From contig NZ_JACHXO010000011.1 in assembly GCF_014192155.1 (NCBI RefSeq), forward strand, positions 94,955 through 158,954: a stretch of 64,000 nucleotides of DNA, read 5' to 3'. Shown here in pieces: positions 1-9,680 of this stretch (positions are counted from its first letter, which is position 1; every line of letters begins with the position of its first letter). The notes beneath the pieces are model-generated. The model was not told the DNA's origin, did not search any database, and saw nothing but the letters and a program-made list of their open reading frames with translations. The position numbers and the translations under genes were made by a program. The DNA is from Roseateles terrae (lineage in GTDB: Bacteria > Pseudomonadota > Gammaproteobacteria > Burkholderiales > Burkholderiaceae_C).

Positions 1-1116
1 GACCAGGCTCTGGCCCTCAGCGATGCGGCCGTCAGCCGGCATGCGCTCCCCGGGACGGACCACCAGCAGGTCGCCGCGCTGCAGGCGCGCCAGCGGCACC
101 TCGGTGTCCTGGCCGTTGCGACGCACCCGTGCGGTGTCCGGGCGCAGCGCCTTCAGCGCCGCGAGTGCGCCCAGGGTCTGGCGCTTGGCACGGGCTTCCA
201 GCCACTTGCCCAGCAGCACCAGCGTGATGACGGCGGCGGAGGATTCGAAGTAGAGCGCAGGCTCCGCCCCGGCATGACCGCCATGGGATGCCTCCGTCAA
301 CAGCCCATACAGGCTGAGGCCATAGGCGGCGCTGGTGCCCAGGGCCACCAGCAGGTCCATGTTGCCGCTACGATCCTTCAGGGCGGCCCAGCCCGCGCGG
401 TAAAAACGGGCGCCGAGCCAGAACTGCACCGGCGTCGCGAGCAGCCACTGCCACCAGCCGTTCAGCATCCAGTGCTGTCCGATCAGCATGCCCACCATCG
501 GCAGCACCAGCGGGGCGGAGAGCAGGGCCGCCACCAGGACCGGACCACCAGTGGCCGACCAGGGCGTGGGCGGACGTGGCGCAGCGCCGTCCTGCCCGAC
601 CGCGCCGGCGCCTGGGTCGGCGATCCCCTCATCGGCCGTCGCGGCATAACCGGCTTTCTCCACCGCCGCCACCAGCGCGGCAGTGCTCACGCCGCCCAGG
701 CTGGTGACCCGCGCCGTCTCGGTCGCGAGATTGACCTCCGCCTGTTGAACCCCGGGCACCCGGCGCAGCGCGCGCTCCACCCGGCCCACGCAGCTCGCAC
801 AGGTCATGCCGGTGATGGCCAGTTGCATCGATTGCTCCGGCACCTGGAATCCGGCCCCTTCCACCGCATGCTTCAGCGCTTCGACCGTAAGTGCCGGGTC
901 CGCTTTCACGGTGGCGCGTTCGGTGGCCAGATTCACCTCGGCGCTGACCACGCCCGGCACCGCGTTCAGCCGCTTTTCGACACGGCGCACACAACTGGCG
1001 CAGGTCATGCCCTGGATGGGCAACTGGAGCTCGACCGGGGCGGTCGCCCCCACACCGCCCGCCGAGGTAGGCGGGAGGACGGGGGAGGGTGTCGGTGCAG
1101 GGGTGGCGGTGTTCAT
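1..1116 (-). CDS. copA: Copper-exporting P1B-type ATPase, N-terminal part (runs off window)
   Basis: Exports Cu(I) from cytoplasm to periplasm using ATP. The 372 codons present begin at an ATG and run to the first base of the window. Two N-terminal heavy-metal-associated domains carry MTCASC motifs (Cys39/Cys42 and Cys106/Cys109). They are followed by the first membrane helices and the start of the actuator domain ([18 protein letters not shown]). The TGES, CPC and DKTGT motifs would lie beyond the window edge and are not seen. The gene has its own MerR-type promoter just upstream and is divergent from a CopZ-like chaperone gene, so both are probably induced by copper through a CueR regulator encoded elsewhere. 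The two CASC domains favour Cu(I) over Zn/Cd. Confidence 0.93.
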   Translation of the reverse strand, partial: MNTATPAPTPSPVLPPTSAGGVGATAPVELQLPIQGMTCASCVRRVEKRLNAVPGVVSAEVNLATERATVKADPALTVEALKHAVEGAGFQVPEQSMQLAITGMTCASCVGRVERALRRVPGVQQAEVNLATETARVTSLGGVSTAALVAAVEKAGYAATADEGIADPGAGAVGQDGAAPRPPTPWSATGGPVLVAALLSAPLVLPMVGMLIGQHWMLNGWWQWLLATPVQFWLGARFYRAGWAALKDRSGNMDLLVALGTSAAYGLSLYGLLTEASHGGHAGAEPALYFESSAAVITLVLLGKWLEARAKRQTLGALAALKALRPDTARVRRNGQDTEVPLARLQRGDLLVVRPGERMPADGRIAEGQSLV

Positions 1117-1122
1117 GGTGGA

Positions 1123-1153
1123 AGTCTCAAGCTTGCCATGATGGGAAGGTCAA
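1123..1153 (-). promoter_or_regulatory. CueR/MerR-type promoter of copA
   Basis: On the minus strand TTGACC (1153-1148) is separated by 19 bp from a weak -10 hexamer GAGACT (1128-1123). The long 19-bp spacer and the CCTTCCC half-site are hallmarks of MerR/CueR-activated promoters. The second half-site is imperfect. The site lies directly upstream of the copA start. Confidence 0.65.
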
Positions 1154-1204
1154 GGCCATGCCCCTCCCGGGAGAGGGGCGGCGCATCGAAGGAGGACGGG
1201 TGGC

Positions 1205-1235
1205 TTGACCTTCCCACCGTGGAAAGGTTTAGGCT
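1205..1235 (+). promoter_or_regulatory. CueR/MerR-type promoter of the copZ-like gene
   Basis: TTGACC (1205-1210) and TAGGCT (1230-1235) are separated by exactly 19 bp. The spacer holds the dyad ACCTTCC / GGAAAGGT, which closely resembles the copper-responsive CueR operator of Escherichia coli copA as I recall it. It is stronger than the divergent copA copy. Confidence 0.78.
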
Positions 1236-1272
1236 TGCATCATCGTTCCTCAAACTTCCTTCTGGAGTTCCC

Positions 1273-1467
1273 ATGCATGAATTCAATCTGCCCGACATGA
1301 GCTGCGGCCATTGCCTCGCGGCCGTCACCGAAGCGCTCAAGAGTGCGGACGGCCAGGCCGACGTGCAGGTCAGCCTGGAGCAGAAAATGGTGAAAGTGCA
1401 GAGCGGCCTGCCGAGAGAGGCACTGGCGGCCGCATTGACCGAAGCGGGGTACCCACCGGCGGACTGA
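1273..1467 (+). CDS. copZ: CopZ-like copper chaperone (HMA domain)
   Basis: A 64-residue cytoplasmic protein that is one complete heavy-metal-associated domain. It has the metal site MSCGHC near residues 9-14 and the family's usual length. It is expected to bind Cu(I) and deliver it to the N-terminal domains of CopA, whose gene is divergent about 150 bp away. The ATG lies about 37 bp after the -10 of a CueR-type promoter, which supports this start and copper induction. A related mercury- or zinc-binding HMA protein is possible, but the copA neighbour argues for copper. Confidence 0.88.
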   Translation: MHEFNLPDMSCGHCLAAVTEALKSADGQADVQVSLEQKMVKVQSGLPREALAAALTEAGYPPAD

Positions 1468-1512
1468 GCCCGGCGCGTCGTCCGCGACAGGTCCGGCTCA
1501 CCCACGAAAAAA

Positions 1513-1534
1513 AGCGCCTCCCGGGGGAGGCGCT
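1513..1534 (-). terminator. Rho-independent terminator of the iorBA operon
   Basis: A GC-rich 9-10 bp stem (AGCGCCTCC paired with GGAGGCGCT) is followed on the minus strand by a run of seven T. It lies about 80 bp past the stop of the molybdenum hydroxylase large subunit. It also separates that operon from the convergent copZ-like gene. Confidence 0.85.
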
Positions 1535-1615
1535 GTGTCGATGCGCGAGAGGCCCTGATCGAGCGCTCTCGAGGGCTTCTTTGCCGTCGAGCGCGTGCGT
1601 TGCGCTCAGGTGCCG

Positions 1616-3796
1616 TCAGGCCTTTTTCAAGGCCGCCGTATCGAACGGCAGGGCACGCAACCGCTTGCCGGTGGCGGCAAAGATGGCGTTGGCCACGGCT
1701 GGTGCAATGGGCGGCGTGCCGGGTTCACCGATGCCGCCGGGCGCTTCATTGCTGTCCACGATGTGCACGTCCACCTTGGGCATCTCGTTCATGCGCAGGA
1801 CCGGGTAGTCGTGGAAGTTGCTCTGTTCCACCTTGCCGTCCTTGAAGCTGATGCGGCCATACATCGCCGCAGTCAGCCCATACACCACCGCGCCTTCGAT
1901 CTGCCGGGCAATGGTCTGCGGATTCACGGTCTGGCCGCAGTCCACCGCCGCCGTCACCTTGTGCACCCGCACCGCGCCGTCATCGGCCACCGACACCTCG
2001 GCCACTTCGGCCACGAAGGTGCCAAAGCTCTCCGCCACCGCCACGCCGCGGAAGTGGCCCTTCGGTGCGGGCGTCTTCCAGCCGGCCTTGCTGGCGGCCA
2101 GTTCCAGCACCCGCTTGGCGCGGGGCTGCTTGTCCAGCAGCGCCAGGCGATATTGCAGCGGGTCGGCCTTGGCCGCGTGCGCCAGTTCATCGATGAAGCT
2201 TTCGATGAAGAAGGCATTTTGCGAATGGCCGACGGAGCGCCAGAACCACACCTGCGGGCCCGGCTCCGCGCGACCGTAAAGGATGCGCTGGTTGGGGATG
2301 CTGTAGGGATGATCGGCCAGGCCTTCCACCGCCATGCTGTCCACGCCGGTGTCCGGGATCTTCATGAAGCCGGACGCGGCCATGATGGACGGGCTGGCCA
2401 CTTCGGCCTTGAGCTGAGACGGGCGACCCTGGTCGTCCAGCGCGGCGGCAAAGCGCACTCGCGAGGTCGGACGGTAATAACCGGCGGCCATGTCGTCTTC
2501 GCGGGCGTAGATCAGCTTCACCGGGCTGCCGCTGATCTTGGAGAGCAGCGTGGCGTCGATGGTGAAATCCGGCGCAAAGCGGCGGCCGAAGCCCCCGCCC
2601 AGCAGCAGCGTGTTGACCTTGACCTTCGCCGGGGTGACCTGGGCCACCTGCCCGAGGATGCCCTGCGCCGGACCCTGGCTCTGCGTGCCGGCCCAGATGG
2701 TCACCGAGTCGCCCTGCACCCAGGCGAGGCAGTTCAGCGGTTCCATGCAGGCATGGGCGAGGTAGGGCACGTCGTACTGCGCTTCGATGCGCGCGGCGGC
2801 GGCATCCGGCGCCTGGCCTTCTTCGCGGGCGACGGCTTTGGCGTCCTTCAGGCCCTGGTCCAGGGTGGCGGAGATCTTCTCCTGCGAGAGGTCCGCATGC
2901 GCGCCGAGGTCCCATTCCACCCCGAGGGCATCCCGGCCCTGGCGCGCGGCCCAGTAGCCGTCGGCCAGCACCGCCACGCCGGAAGGCAGGGTGATGATCT
3001 TGCGCACACCCGGGATGGCCCTGGCCTTGGCTTCGTCGAATGCCTTGGGCTTGGCGCCGGCGATCGGCGCGCGGGCCATGACCGCGATCAGCATGCCGTC
3101 CACATGGGCGTCGATGCCGAACTTGGCGGTGCCGTTGATCTTGGCGGCGCTGTCCAGACGCCGGGTCGGCTTGCCCATGATGCGGAAGTCCTTGCGGTCC
3201 TTCAGCGCGGGTTTGTCGGGCACCGGCAGGGTGGCGGCGGCGCTGACCAGCGAACCGTAGCTGGCCTTTTTGCCGCCGGGGCCGATCACGAAACCGCGCT
3301 CGGTGCGCAGGTCGGTGGCGGGCACCTTCCATTGCTGGGCCGCCGCGGCCACCAGCATCTGTCGAGCGGCCGCGCCGGCCTGACGCACCGGCGTCCAGTG
3401 GGCGCGCACGGTGGTGCTGCCGCCGGTGGCCTGCATGCCAAACATCGGATTGTTGTAGGCCTGATCGACCGGGGCCTGTTCGACGCTGACCTGCGACCAG
3501 TCGGCATCCAGCTCCTCAGCCACCATCATCGGGATGGCGGTGAGCACACCCTGGCCCATTTCGGCGGAGCCGCAGACCACGGTGACACGGCTGTCCGGCG
3601 TGATGCGCAGCCAGGCGTTCGGGGCGAAGGTGTTGGTGGCGGTGCCGGTTGCCGCGCTGGCGGCCTGGGCAGCGGTGGCCGCCTGGGCCATGCGGCCGGC
3701 AGCCAGGGGCAGGGTGAAGGACAGGCTCAACGCCGCGCCGCCCTTGAGCAGCGAGCGACGACGGGTGCCTGCGGGGCTGAGGAGATCGTGGCTCAT
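1616..3796 (-). CDS. iorB: Molybdenum hydroxylase large subunit (isoquinoline 1-oxidoreductase beta type)
   Basis: A 726-residue xanthine-dehydrogenase-family molybdopterin-binding subunit of the compact two-subunit kind that has no FAD subunit. A twin-arginine type leader (RRRSLLKGG, residues 12-20) is followed by a hydrophobic stretch, so it is probably exported folded with its cofactor. GGGFGRRF near the middle is a cofactor-binding motif of the family. It overlaps the small iron-sulfur subunit by 4 nt (ATGA), showing translational coupling. It should hydroxylate an N-heteroaromatic or aldehyde substrate and pass electrons through the 2Fe-2S subunit. The true substrate cannot be read from sequence; isoquinoline is only the name of the best-known relative. 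Confidence 0.88.
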   Translation of the reverse strand: MSHDLLSPAGTRRRSLLKGGAALSLSFTLPLAAGRMAQAATAAQAASAATGTATNTFAPNAWLRITPDSRVTVVCGSAEMGQGVLTAIPMMVAEELDADWSQVSVEQAPVDQAYNNPMFGMQATGGSTTVRAHWTPVRQAGAAARQMLVAAAAQQWKVPATDLRTERGFVIGPGGKKASYGSLVSAAATLPVPDKPALKDRKDFRIMGKPTRRLDSAAKINGTAKFGIDAHVDGMLIAVMARAPIAGAKPKAFDEAKARAIPGVRKIITLPSGVAVLADGYWAARQGRDALGVEWDLGAHADLSQEKISATLDQGLKDAKAVAREEGQAPDAAAARIEAQYDVPYLAHACMEPLNCLAWVQGDSVTIWAGTQSQGPAQGILGQVAQVTPAKVKVNTLLLGGGFGRRFAPDFTIDATLLSKISGSPVKLIYAREDDMAAGYYRPTSRVRFAAALDDQGRPSQLKAEVASPSIMAASGFMKIPDTGVDSMAVEGLADHPYSIPNQRILYGRAEPGPQVWFWRSVGHSQNAFFIESFIDELAHAAKADPLQYRLALLDKQPRAKRVLELAASKAGWKTPAPKGHFRGVAVAESFGTFVAEVAEVSVADDGAVRVHKVTAAVDCGQTVNPQTIARQIEGAVVYGLTAAMYGRISFKDGKVEQSNFHDYPVLRMNEMPKVDVHIVDSNEAPGGIGEPGTPPIAPAVANAIFAATGKRLRALPFDTAALKKA

Positions 3797-4269
3797 GCGC
3801 GGCCTCCCTTGTTCAGCTGGGCGGAGGCGTCGTGGATGGCGGCGCGGATCTGGTTGTAGGTGCCGCAGCGGCAGATGTTGCCGCTCATGGCGTTGTCGAT
3901 GTCGGTGTCGGTCGGCTTGCGATTGCCGGCCAACAGGGCCGAGGCGCTCATGATCTGGCCGCTCTGGCAGTAGCCGCACTGGGGCACGTCGATCTTCAGC
4001 CAGGCGTATTGCACGGCCTTGCCGGCGGGCGTGGCGCCGACGCCTTCGATGGTGGTGATCTTCTTGCCGGCCGCCGCTTCGATCGGGGTCTGGCAGGAGC
4101 GAACGGGCTGTCCGTCCAGATGCACGGTGCAGGCGCCGCACAGCGCCATGCCGCAACCGAATTTGGTGCCGGTGAGCTGCAGCTGCTCACGCAGGGCCCA
4201 CAGCAGGGGCATTTGCGGGTCCGCGTCCAGCGAGACCGGCGTTCCATTGACCGTCAGCTTGATTGTCAT
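3793..4269 (-). CDS. iorA: 2Fe-2S subunit of molybdenum hydroxylase (isoquinoline 1-oxidoreductase alpha type)
   Basis: A 158-residue electron-transfer partner of the large subunit. The N-terminal plant-ferredoxin-like 2Fe-2S domain shows CGMALCGAC followed by a further Cys. The C-terminal helical 2Fe-2S domain shows CGYCQSG and CRCGTY. These are the two cluster sites usual in xanthine dehydrogenase small subunits. The start at 4269 is chosen because GGAGGAG lies at ideal distance upstream and the protein then has the family's normal length. It is the first gene of a two-gene operon and overlaps the large subunit by 4 nt. Confidence 0.92.
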   Translation of the reverse strand: MTIKLTVNGTPVSLDADPQMPLLWALREQLQLTGTKFGCGMALCGACTVHLDGQPVRSCQTPIEAAAGKKITTIEGVGATPAGKAVQYAWLKIDVPQCGYCQSGQIMSASALLAGNRKPTDTDIDNAMSGNICRCGTYNQIRAAIHDASAQLNKGGRA

Positions 4270-4506
4270 GACTCTCCTCCGGGGGGAATGCCACGGTCGT
4301 TCCATCCCGGATGGGCGGCAGCGCCGGGGCGAAGGTGCGCAAGCGTATCCAAAAACGGACCGGCGTGCTTGCCTGATCCTACGAACGGATTGCGTGATCG
4401 CCCGGGCGGTTGAGGCTCGGCGTCGGGAGCATGCGGGTCGAATTGCGTTCAACCGCAGGGTAGGGGCGCGCGGTCATCAACGCTGCCACTGCGCGTCAGC
4501 GGTCGA

Positions 4507-4779
4507 TCAGCGCTGCGGAGCGGATGCCGGAGGTGTGTGAGGCTGCGCGGGAGCCGGCGCCGGCACGACGCCGATGGGAATGACCCGGCTGCCCGAAGCC
4601 CGTGCGCCGGGCTGCGCCGGCGGGGCAGAGGGGGCCGAGCGTTTGGCGGTGTTGGCTTGAGCGGCGGCGAACATGCCAGCGACGCCCTCCCGCATGCGGG
4701 TGGCAACGACCAAAAACGCGATGGCCATCAGGATGGCAATGACACCGGCAACGACCTTGACGGGAGAGAGCTTCTGCAT
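4507..4779 (-). CDS. Small single-pass membrane protein, unknown function
   Basis: About 90 residues from the ATG at 4779. A hydrophobic segment (VVAGVIAILMAIAFLVV) starts near residue 8, followed by a short basic region and a long Ala/Pro-rich tail. The open frame extends upstream to a GTG at 4950 that overlaps the TetR stop. That extra stretch has poor codon use (TTA AAA) and no clear ribosome site, so the shorter start is preferred. I do not recognise a family. The tail is probably periplasmic. Confidence 0.45.
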   Translation of the reverse strand: MQKLSPVKVVAGVIAILMAIAFLVVATRMREGVAGMFAAAQANTAKRSAPSAPPAQPGARASGSRVIPIGVVPAPAPAQPHTPPASAPQR

Positions 4780-4933
4780 CGGGGAAGGGCTTTCGAATGG
4801 GGAGAGGGTAACAGCCTCAAAGGTGCCATCCGACAAGGCAGTCTTGGGAAGGACCACTTTTAAACGGTCATCCATCCACGTCGCATCAGCGCGAACCGAA
4901 GGCCGAGGCTTTCCACCCAGCGCGGTCTGACTG

Positions 4934-5767
4934 CTAGACCGCTGAGCCACCCTCGACTTGCGTCATCGCCGCCTCCACCTGCGCCTTGAAGCGCCGTAGC
5001 GACTGCAGCTCATGATCCGGCGCCTGGAGCGCCGGCCATAGCAGGGCGACAAGGTCGCGGGCGGCGCGGTCCACCTGGATCTCGCGGCCGGCGATGATCA
5101 CCTCCCACAGCAGGTGCTCCATCGGCCCGAAGACCAGCGAGCGCAGCATCCGCAGCGGAATGTCCTGGCGCACCTCACCCGCTTTCTGGCCGCGGGACAG
5201 CAGGTCCATCAGCGGTGCGGTGTAGCGGCGCTGCAGCTCCACAAACGCCGCGCCGAAAGACTGGCCGTCGTCCTGGCTCAGCGTCAGCGTGGCTTCCCGC
5301 TTGCGGCCTTCAGATAGCACCAGCTCACACAGCCCCGTGCCCTGGATCAGAAACAGCCGCAGATGGGTGTGGACCACGAACTCCAGTTGGTCCCGCACCG
5401 GGCGCTCCCGCGGCAGACCGGTTTCGATCGCGTCGATGATCTCGTCGTACCAATCGCCGATCACCCGCATGCACAGCTCACGCTTGCCGCGGAAGTAGGT
5501 GAACACCGTCGCTTCTGAAATCCCCAGCCGCTGGGCGATCTCGGTGGTGGTGGCCCTTTCGTAGCCGCGCTCCGCAAACACCGCGCGGCTCTCCCGCAGG
5601 ATGTCCCGCACCCGCTGTTCCGCCTTGGCGCCCACCGGTGAGCGCCGCTGCGAGGGCAGGCCGGTGGCGCTGGCCGAGGCCGCAGCAGCGGTGCCCCGGG
5701 GAGCACCGGGTGAAGACGTAGACGCCGGCAACGGGGAGGAGGAGGGCGAGGGGGCGGAAGCGCTCAT
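4934..5767 (-). CDS. TetR-family transcriptional regulator, probable repressor of the divergent liu/MCC operon
   Basis: About 277 residues from the ATG at 5767. A Ser/Ala/Pro-rich N-terminal tail of about 50 residues precedes a classical TetR DNA-binding domain ([19 protein letters not shown], then [12 protein letters not shown]). The rest is an all-helical ligand domain. The gene is divergent from mccB, and a perfect inverted repeat fills the spacer of the likely mccB promoter. I infer that it represses leucine/isovalerate degradation and is released by a CoA thioester. TetR regulators of such clusters (LiuQ type) are known in betaproteobacteria, but orthology cannot be tested here. The disordered N-terminal tail is unusual for the family. 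Confidence 0.8.
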   Translation of the reverse strand: MSASAPSPSSSPLPASTSSPGAPRGTAAAASASATGLPSQRRSPVGAKAEQRVRDILRESRAVFAERGYERATTTEIAQRLGISEATVFTYFRGKRELCMRVIGDWYDEIIDAIETGLPRERPVRDQLEFVVHTHLRLFLIQGTGLCELVLSEGRKREATLTLSQDDGQSFGAAFVELQRRYTAPLMDLLSRGQKAGEVRQDIPLRMLRSLVFGPMEHLLWEVIIAGREIQVDRAARDLVALLWPALQAPDHELQSLRRFKAQVEAAMTQVEGGSAV

Positions 5768-5782
5768 GGCGTCCGCATTGTG

Positions 5783-5812
5783 CTGACTTCTTGAGCCCGA
5801 CTCAAGTATGGT
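5783..5812 (+). promoter_or_regulatory. Probable liu/MCC promoter with TetR operator in its spacer
   Basis: A perfect inverted repeat CTTGAG-CCCGA-CTCAAG (5790-5806) lies between a -35-like CTGACT (5783-5788) and a -10-like TATGGT (5807-5812), with 18-bp spacing. A repressor bound there would block polymerase. It sits between the TetR gene and mccB, about 185 bp upstream of the mccB start. Confidence 0.6.
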
Positions 5813-5997
5813 TGTTGAGACCCGGCCTTCTTGTGTATGCTTCGCGCCGCCACCCGCTCCGGCTGCCGGCCGATTCACCATCGATTGCCATCAGCCGCCG
5901 GGTGCGGAACCCGCCCATCCGGCGGTTTCCTCCAGAATTGAGCCATACTCACAAAGCCCGCGCACCCGCCCATGGCGCCGGGCACCCAGGAGACTTC

Positions 5998-7605
5998 ATG
6001 CCCGTGCTGTCCACCCAGCTGAACGCCCGCTCGGCCGACTTCAAGGCCAATGCCGCCGCCATGCAGGCATTGATCGACGATCTCAACGCCAGGCTCACCA
6101 CCATCGCCCAGGGCGGCGGTGAAGCGGCGCGTGCCAAGCATGTGGCGCGTGGCAAGCTGCTGCCCCGGGACCGGGTGGAAATGCTGCTGGACCCCGGCAC
6201 CCCCTTCCTGGAAATCGCCCCGCTGGCGGGCCTGGACATGTATGACAACGCCGCCCCCGGCGGCGGCGTGATTGCCGGCATCGGCCGGGTGTCCGGCGTG
6301 GAATGCGTCATCGTCTGCAATGACGCCACCGTCAAGGGCGGCACGTACTACCCGATCACCGTCAAGAAGCATCTGCGCGCGCAGGAGATTGCGGACCAGA
6401 ACCGCCTGCCCTGCCTCTACCTGGTGGACTCCGGCGGCGCCAACCTGCCCAATCAGGACGAGGTGTTCCCCGACCGCGATCACTTCGGCCGCATCTTCTT
6501 CAACCAGGCCAACCTGTCTGCCAAGGGCATTCCGCAGATCGCGGTGGTGATGGGCTCGTGCACCGCCGGCGGCGCCTACGTGCCGGCCATGAGCGACGAG
6601 ACCGTCATCGTGCGCAACCAGGGCACCATCTTCCTGGGCGGCCCGCCGCTGGTGAAGGCCGCCACCGGTGAGGTCGTCAGCGCGGAAGACCTCGGCGGCG
6701 GTGATGTGCACACCCGCCTCTCCGGGGTGGCCGACCATCTGGCCGAAGATGACACCCATGCCCTGGCCATCGCCCGCCAGTCGGTGGCGCGGCTGAACTG
6801 GCGCAAGCAGGGAAGCCTGCTGACGCAGCCGGCCCGCGCACCGCTGCATGACCCCAGCGAGCTGCACGGCGTCATTCCCACCGACACCCGCAAGCCCTTT
6901 GATGTCCGCGAGGTCATCAGCCGCATCGTGGACGGCAGCGAGTTCGATGAATTCAAGGCCCGCTACGGCAACACCCTGGTCTGCGGCTTTGCCCACATCG
7001 AAGGCATGCCCGTGGGCATCGTGGCCAACAACGGCATCCTGTTTGCGGAGAGCGCCAACAAGGGCGCCCACTTCATCGAGCTGTGCTGCCAGCGCAAGAT
7101 CCCGCTGGTGTTCCTGCAGAACATCACCGGCTTCATGGTCGGCCGCAAGTACGAGAACGAAGGCATCGCCCGTGCGGGCGCCAAGATGGTGACCGCGGTG
7201 GCCTGCGCCCAGGTGCCCAAGTTCACCGTGATCATTGGCGGCAGCTTCGGTGCCGGCAACTACGGCATGTGTGGCCGCGCCTATTCGCCGCGCTTCCTCT
7301 GGATGTGGCCCAACGCCCGCATCTCGGTGATGGGTGGCGAACAGGCCGCGTCGGTGCTGGCCACGCTGCGCCGCGACGGCATCGAGTCCAAGGGCGGCCA
7401 GTGGAGCGCCGACGAGGAAGAGGCGTTCAAGTCGCCGATCCGTGCCCAGTACGAATCGCAGGGCCATCCGTATTACGCCAGCGCACGCCTGTGGGACGAC
7501 GGCGTGATCGATCCTGCCGACACCCGCCGGGTGTTGGCCCTGGGGCTGTCGGCATCGCTGAATGCGGAGATTCCCGAGACCCGGTTCGGCGTCTTCCGCA
7601 TGTGA
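5998..7605 (+). CDS. mccB: Methylcrotonyl-CoA carboxylase, carboxyltransferase (beta) subunit
   Basis: A 535-residue acyl-CoA carboxyltransferase. Together with the biotin-bearing MccA subunit it converts 3-methylcrotonyl-CoA to 3-methylglutaconyl-CoA in leucine breakdown. It has the two crotonase-like halves of the family, with [13 protein letters not shown] near residue 85 and [16 protein letters not shown] for acyl-CoA binding. The C-terminal half ([20 protein letters not shown]) is the typical MCC form rather than propionyl- or acetyl-CoA carboxylase. The start follows AGGAGA by 6 nt. It is the first gene of a long operon; its partner mccA lies about 7.4 kb downstream, separated by biotin genes. 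Confidence 0.93.
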   Translation: MPVLSTQLNARSADFKANAAAMQALIDDLNARLTTIAQGGGEAARAKHVARGKLLPRDRVEMLLDPGTPFLEIAPLAGLDMYDNAAPGGGVIAGIGRVSGVECVIVCNDATVKGGTYYPITVKKHLRAQEIADQNRLPCLYLVDSGGANLPNQDEVFPDRDHFGRIFFNQANLSAKGIPQIAVVMGSCTAGGAYVPAMSDETVIVRNQGTIFLGGPPLVKAATGEVVSAEDLGGGDVHTRLSGVADHLAEDDTHALAIARQSVARLNWRKQGSLLTQPARAPLHDPSELHGVIPTDTRKPFDVREVISRIVDGSEFDEFKARYGNTLVCGFAHIEGMPVGIVANNGILFAESANKGAHFIELCCQRKIPLVFLQNITGFMVGRKYENEGIARAGAKMVTAVACAQVPKFTVIIGGSFGAGNYGMCGRAYSPRFLWMWPNARISVMGGEQAASVLATLRRDGIESKGGQWSADEEEAFKSPIRAQYESQGHPYYASARLWDDGVIDPADTRRVLALGLSASLNAEIPETRFGVFRM

Positions 7606-7639
7606 AGATGGCGGCTTCTCCGCTGCCGGAATCCCTTCG

Positions 7640-8215
7640 ATGAATGCCACTCTTCCGCCCGATGTCCGCCTGCGTCCGCTGACGCCGGCCGACTCGCTGG
7701 AACTGCTCACCTCGCTGCTGCATCAGGCCTATGCGTCGCTGGCGGCGCAGGGCTGGAATTTCACGGCGGTCGATCAGCCGGTGTCGCTGACGGCCAAGCG
7801 GGTATCGGCCGGTCAGTGCCTGCTGGCGGAGCAACTGGATGCGCAGGGGGCGGCGCGTCTCGTGGGCACGGTGATGGTGCGCGGTCCCTATCGGCCGGGT
7901 GTGGATGCGTGGACCTTGGACGCGCCTTGCTACAACGAGCCCGGGACGGCCATCCTGTCCCAGTTGGCGGTGCATCCGGACTGCCGCGGGCTGGGGTTGG
8001 GCGAGCGGCTGATGGATGCTGCCGAGGACTGGGCCCGTACCGAAGGCTATACCGCTGTGGCGCTGGATACCGCCCTGCCCGCAGTGGCGCTGCGCCAGCG
8101 TTATGAACGCCGGGGCTATGTGCAGGTGGGCGACGTGCAGTGGGAAGGCAAGACCTATCGCAGCGTGCTGATGCGCAAGGCGCTGAGCGCTGCGGTCCCG
8201 GCGGTGGAGGCGTGA
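7640..8215 (+). CDS. GNAT-family N-acetyltransferase
   Basis: A 191-residue protein of the Gcn5-related acetyltransferase fold. The acetyl-CoA pyrophosphate loop is visible as CRGLGLGERLMDAAE around residues 115-130, preceded by a strand with LSQLAVHP and followed by a C-terminal segment with YERRGYVQVG. The substrate is unknown. It lies 34 bp after mccB and 4 bp before a hydrolase gene, inside the leucine-degradation cluster, so it is probably co-transcribed. A role in acyl-CoA or amine clearance is possible but not shown. Confidence 0.8.
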   Translation: MNATLPPDVRLRPLTPADSLELLTSLLHQAYASLAAQGWNFTAVDQPVSLTAKRVSAGQCLLAEQLDAQGAARLVGTVMVRGPYRPGVDAWTLDAPCYNEPGTAILSQLAVHPDCRGLGLGERLMDAAEDWARTEGYTAVALDTALPAVALRQRYERRGYVQVGDVQWEGKTYRSVLMRKALSAAVPAVEA

Positions 8216-8219
8216 CGGC

Positions 8220-9680
8220 ATGAGCCTGGGGCGCGTAACAGGGGGTGCACGGACGGTCAGCCACGAGGCCGCCACCGTGGCTCGGACGGTCGCTGTCAGC
8301 GATGCTGCGAGTATGGCGGCGGGTGCCGGTGAGGCCCTTGCTGCGGCGACTGCAGCAGCCGCTGCGGCTGCGGCTGCCGCTGCCGCTGTTGCAAGGGTGA
8401 CTGCGCGCGCGATTGCCGCGTTCGCGCTGTCCGTCGTGCTGCCCGCCACAGCGCTCCACGCACAGACGTCCCTCGCGCCCACGGCGGACCGACCCGCAGT
8501 GGGTTCCGACCGATCCCCCTCGGTGCCGACCGCCGCTTCCTGGGCCCCAGACCTGCGCGAGCGCATCGACCGCGTCCCGGTGCGTGTCACCGATGCGGCT
8601 GGTCGCATCGTCAGCGGCGAATTGCCTGTCACCGTCTTCCGTCCTGCCGGGCCCGGCCCGTTCCCGCTGGCCCTCATCAACCACGGTCGCGACTGGCGCG
8701 AACGCGGTCGTTATGGACGGCAGCGTTATGAATCCGCTGCGCGGTTCTTCGTGCGCAAGGGCTATGCCGTCGCGGTGCCGCTGCGCCTGGGCTATGGCGA
8801 ACTTGCAGCCGCCGGCGACCCGGAAACCAATGTCCGCTGCGATCAGCCCCGCTACACCGCCGCGCTGAATGCGGCGGGTCAGCAGGTGGCCGACGTGCTG
8901 CGCTTCATGGCGGCGCAACCGGACATCGATGCCTCGCGCACGGTCCTGGTCGGCCAGTCGGTTGGCGGGCTTGCGGCCCTCGCGGCACTGCCGCAACTGG
9001 CCGATGTCGCGCCGGCAGCACCCACCGGGTCGGCAGGACCGGCCGTGCTCGCCGTCATCAACGTCTCCGGCGGTCATGGCGGCCGCCCGGAGGCCGCTGC
9101 CAGCCCCTGCCGCCCGGACGTTCTGGAACAGGAAATGTCCCGCCTGGGCAGCCTGCAGCGCGCCCGCGCACGGGCCATCCCCACGCTCTGGCTGTATGCC
9201 GACAACGACCATCTCTTCGGCACCCGCTGGCCCCGTCAATGGGCCCAGGCGTATCAAGCCGCAGGAGGGGCGATGACCTGGCGCCTGCTGCCGCCCGTCG
9301 GACAGGAAGGTCACCGACTCTTCACCGACGGGAACGACCAATGGCAGCCGGTGGTGGACGCCTTCCTGCGCCCGCTGGGCGTGGACATTCCCGGCGCGTT
9401 GCTGTATCCCCCCGACCACGACCCGGGCCGCGCCGATGTGGCGGACCTGTCCGCGTTGCCCTCATCCTCATCCTCACCCGAGCTGCAGCGCCTCTACCGC
9501 GCCTTCCTGGCTGCGCCGCTCCCGCGCGCCTTTGCGATGAACGGCCAGTCCCGCTCCTCCTTTGCCACGGGGGACGACGCCCAGTCCCGCGCGCTGGCGC
9601 GGTGCGAAGAGGGCGCCCAGGCCGAAGATCCCTGCCGCCTCTACGCGGTCAACCGTACTGTTGTCTGGAGCCAGCCATGA
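8220..9680 (+). CDS. Secreted alpha/beta hydrolase with a polyalanine N-terminal region
   Basis: A dienelactone-hydrolase/prolyl-oligopeptidase-like protein. It has an HG oxyanion region (INHGRDWRERGR), a nucleophile elbow VGQSVGG, and an acid/His region (LYADNDHLFG, then GHRLF). Read from the ATG at 8220 it has 486 residues and an odd 60-residue N terminus that includes a run of about 14 alanines before a signal-peptide-like core. An in-frame GTG at 8397 gives a clean signal peptide (start TARAIAAFALSVV, cleavage after ALHA) and about 428 residues, and may be the true start. It overlaps the enoyl-CoA hydratase by 4 nt. The substrate is unknown; a periplasmic esterase is the safest reading. 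Confidence 0.75.
   Translation: MSLGRVTGGARTVSHEAATVARTVAVSDAASMAAGAGEALAAATAAAAAAAAAAAAVARVTARAIAAFALSVVLPATALHAQTSLAPTADRPAVGSDRSPSVPTAASWAPDLRERIDRVPVRVTDAAGRIVSGELPVTVFRPAGPGPFPLALINHGRDWRERGRYGRQRYESAARFFVRKGYAVAVPLRLGYGELAAAGDPETNVRCDQPRYTAALNAAGQQVADVLRFMAAQPDIDASRTVLVGQSVGGLAALAALPQLADVAPAAPTGSAGPAVLAVINVSGGHGGRPEAAASPCRPDVLEQEMSRLGSLQRARARAIPTLWLYADNDHLFGTRWPRQWAQAYQAAGGAMTWRLLPPVGQEGHRLFTDGNDQWQPVVDAFLRPLGVDIPGALLYPPDHDPGRADVADLSALPSSSSSPELQRLYRAFLAAPLPRAFAMNGQSRSSFATGDDAQSRALARCEEGAQAEDPCRLYAVNRTVVWSQP

Noticed and set aside
629..994. Long open frames on both strands over the copA region
   Set aside because: They are other-frame shadows of copA: Arg/Gly-rich composition, no domains, and the copA frame has clear HMA and ATPase motifs.
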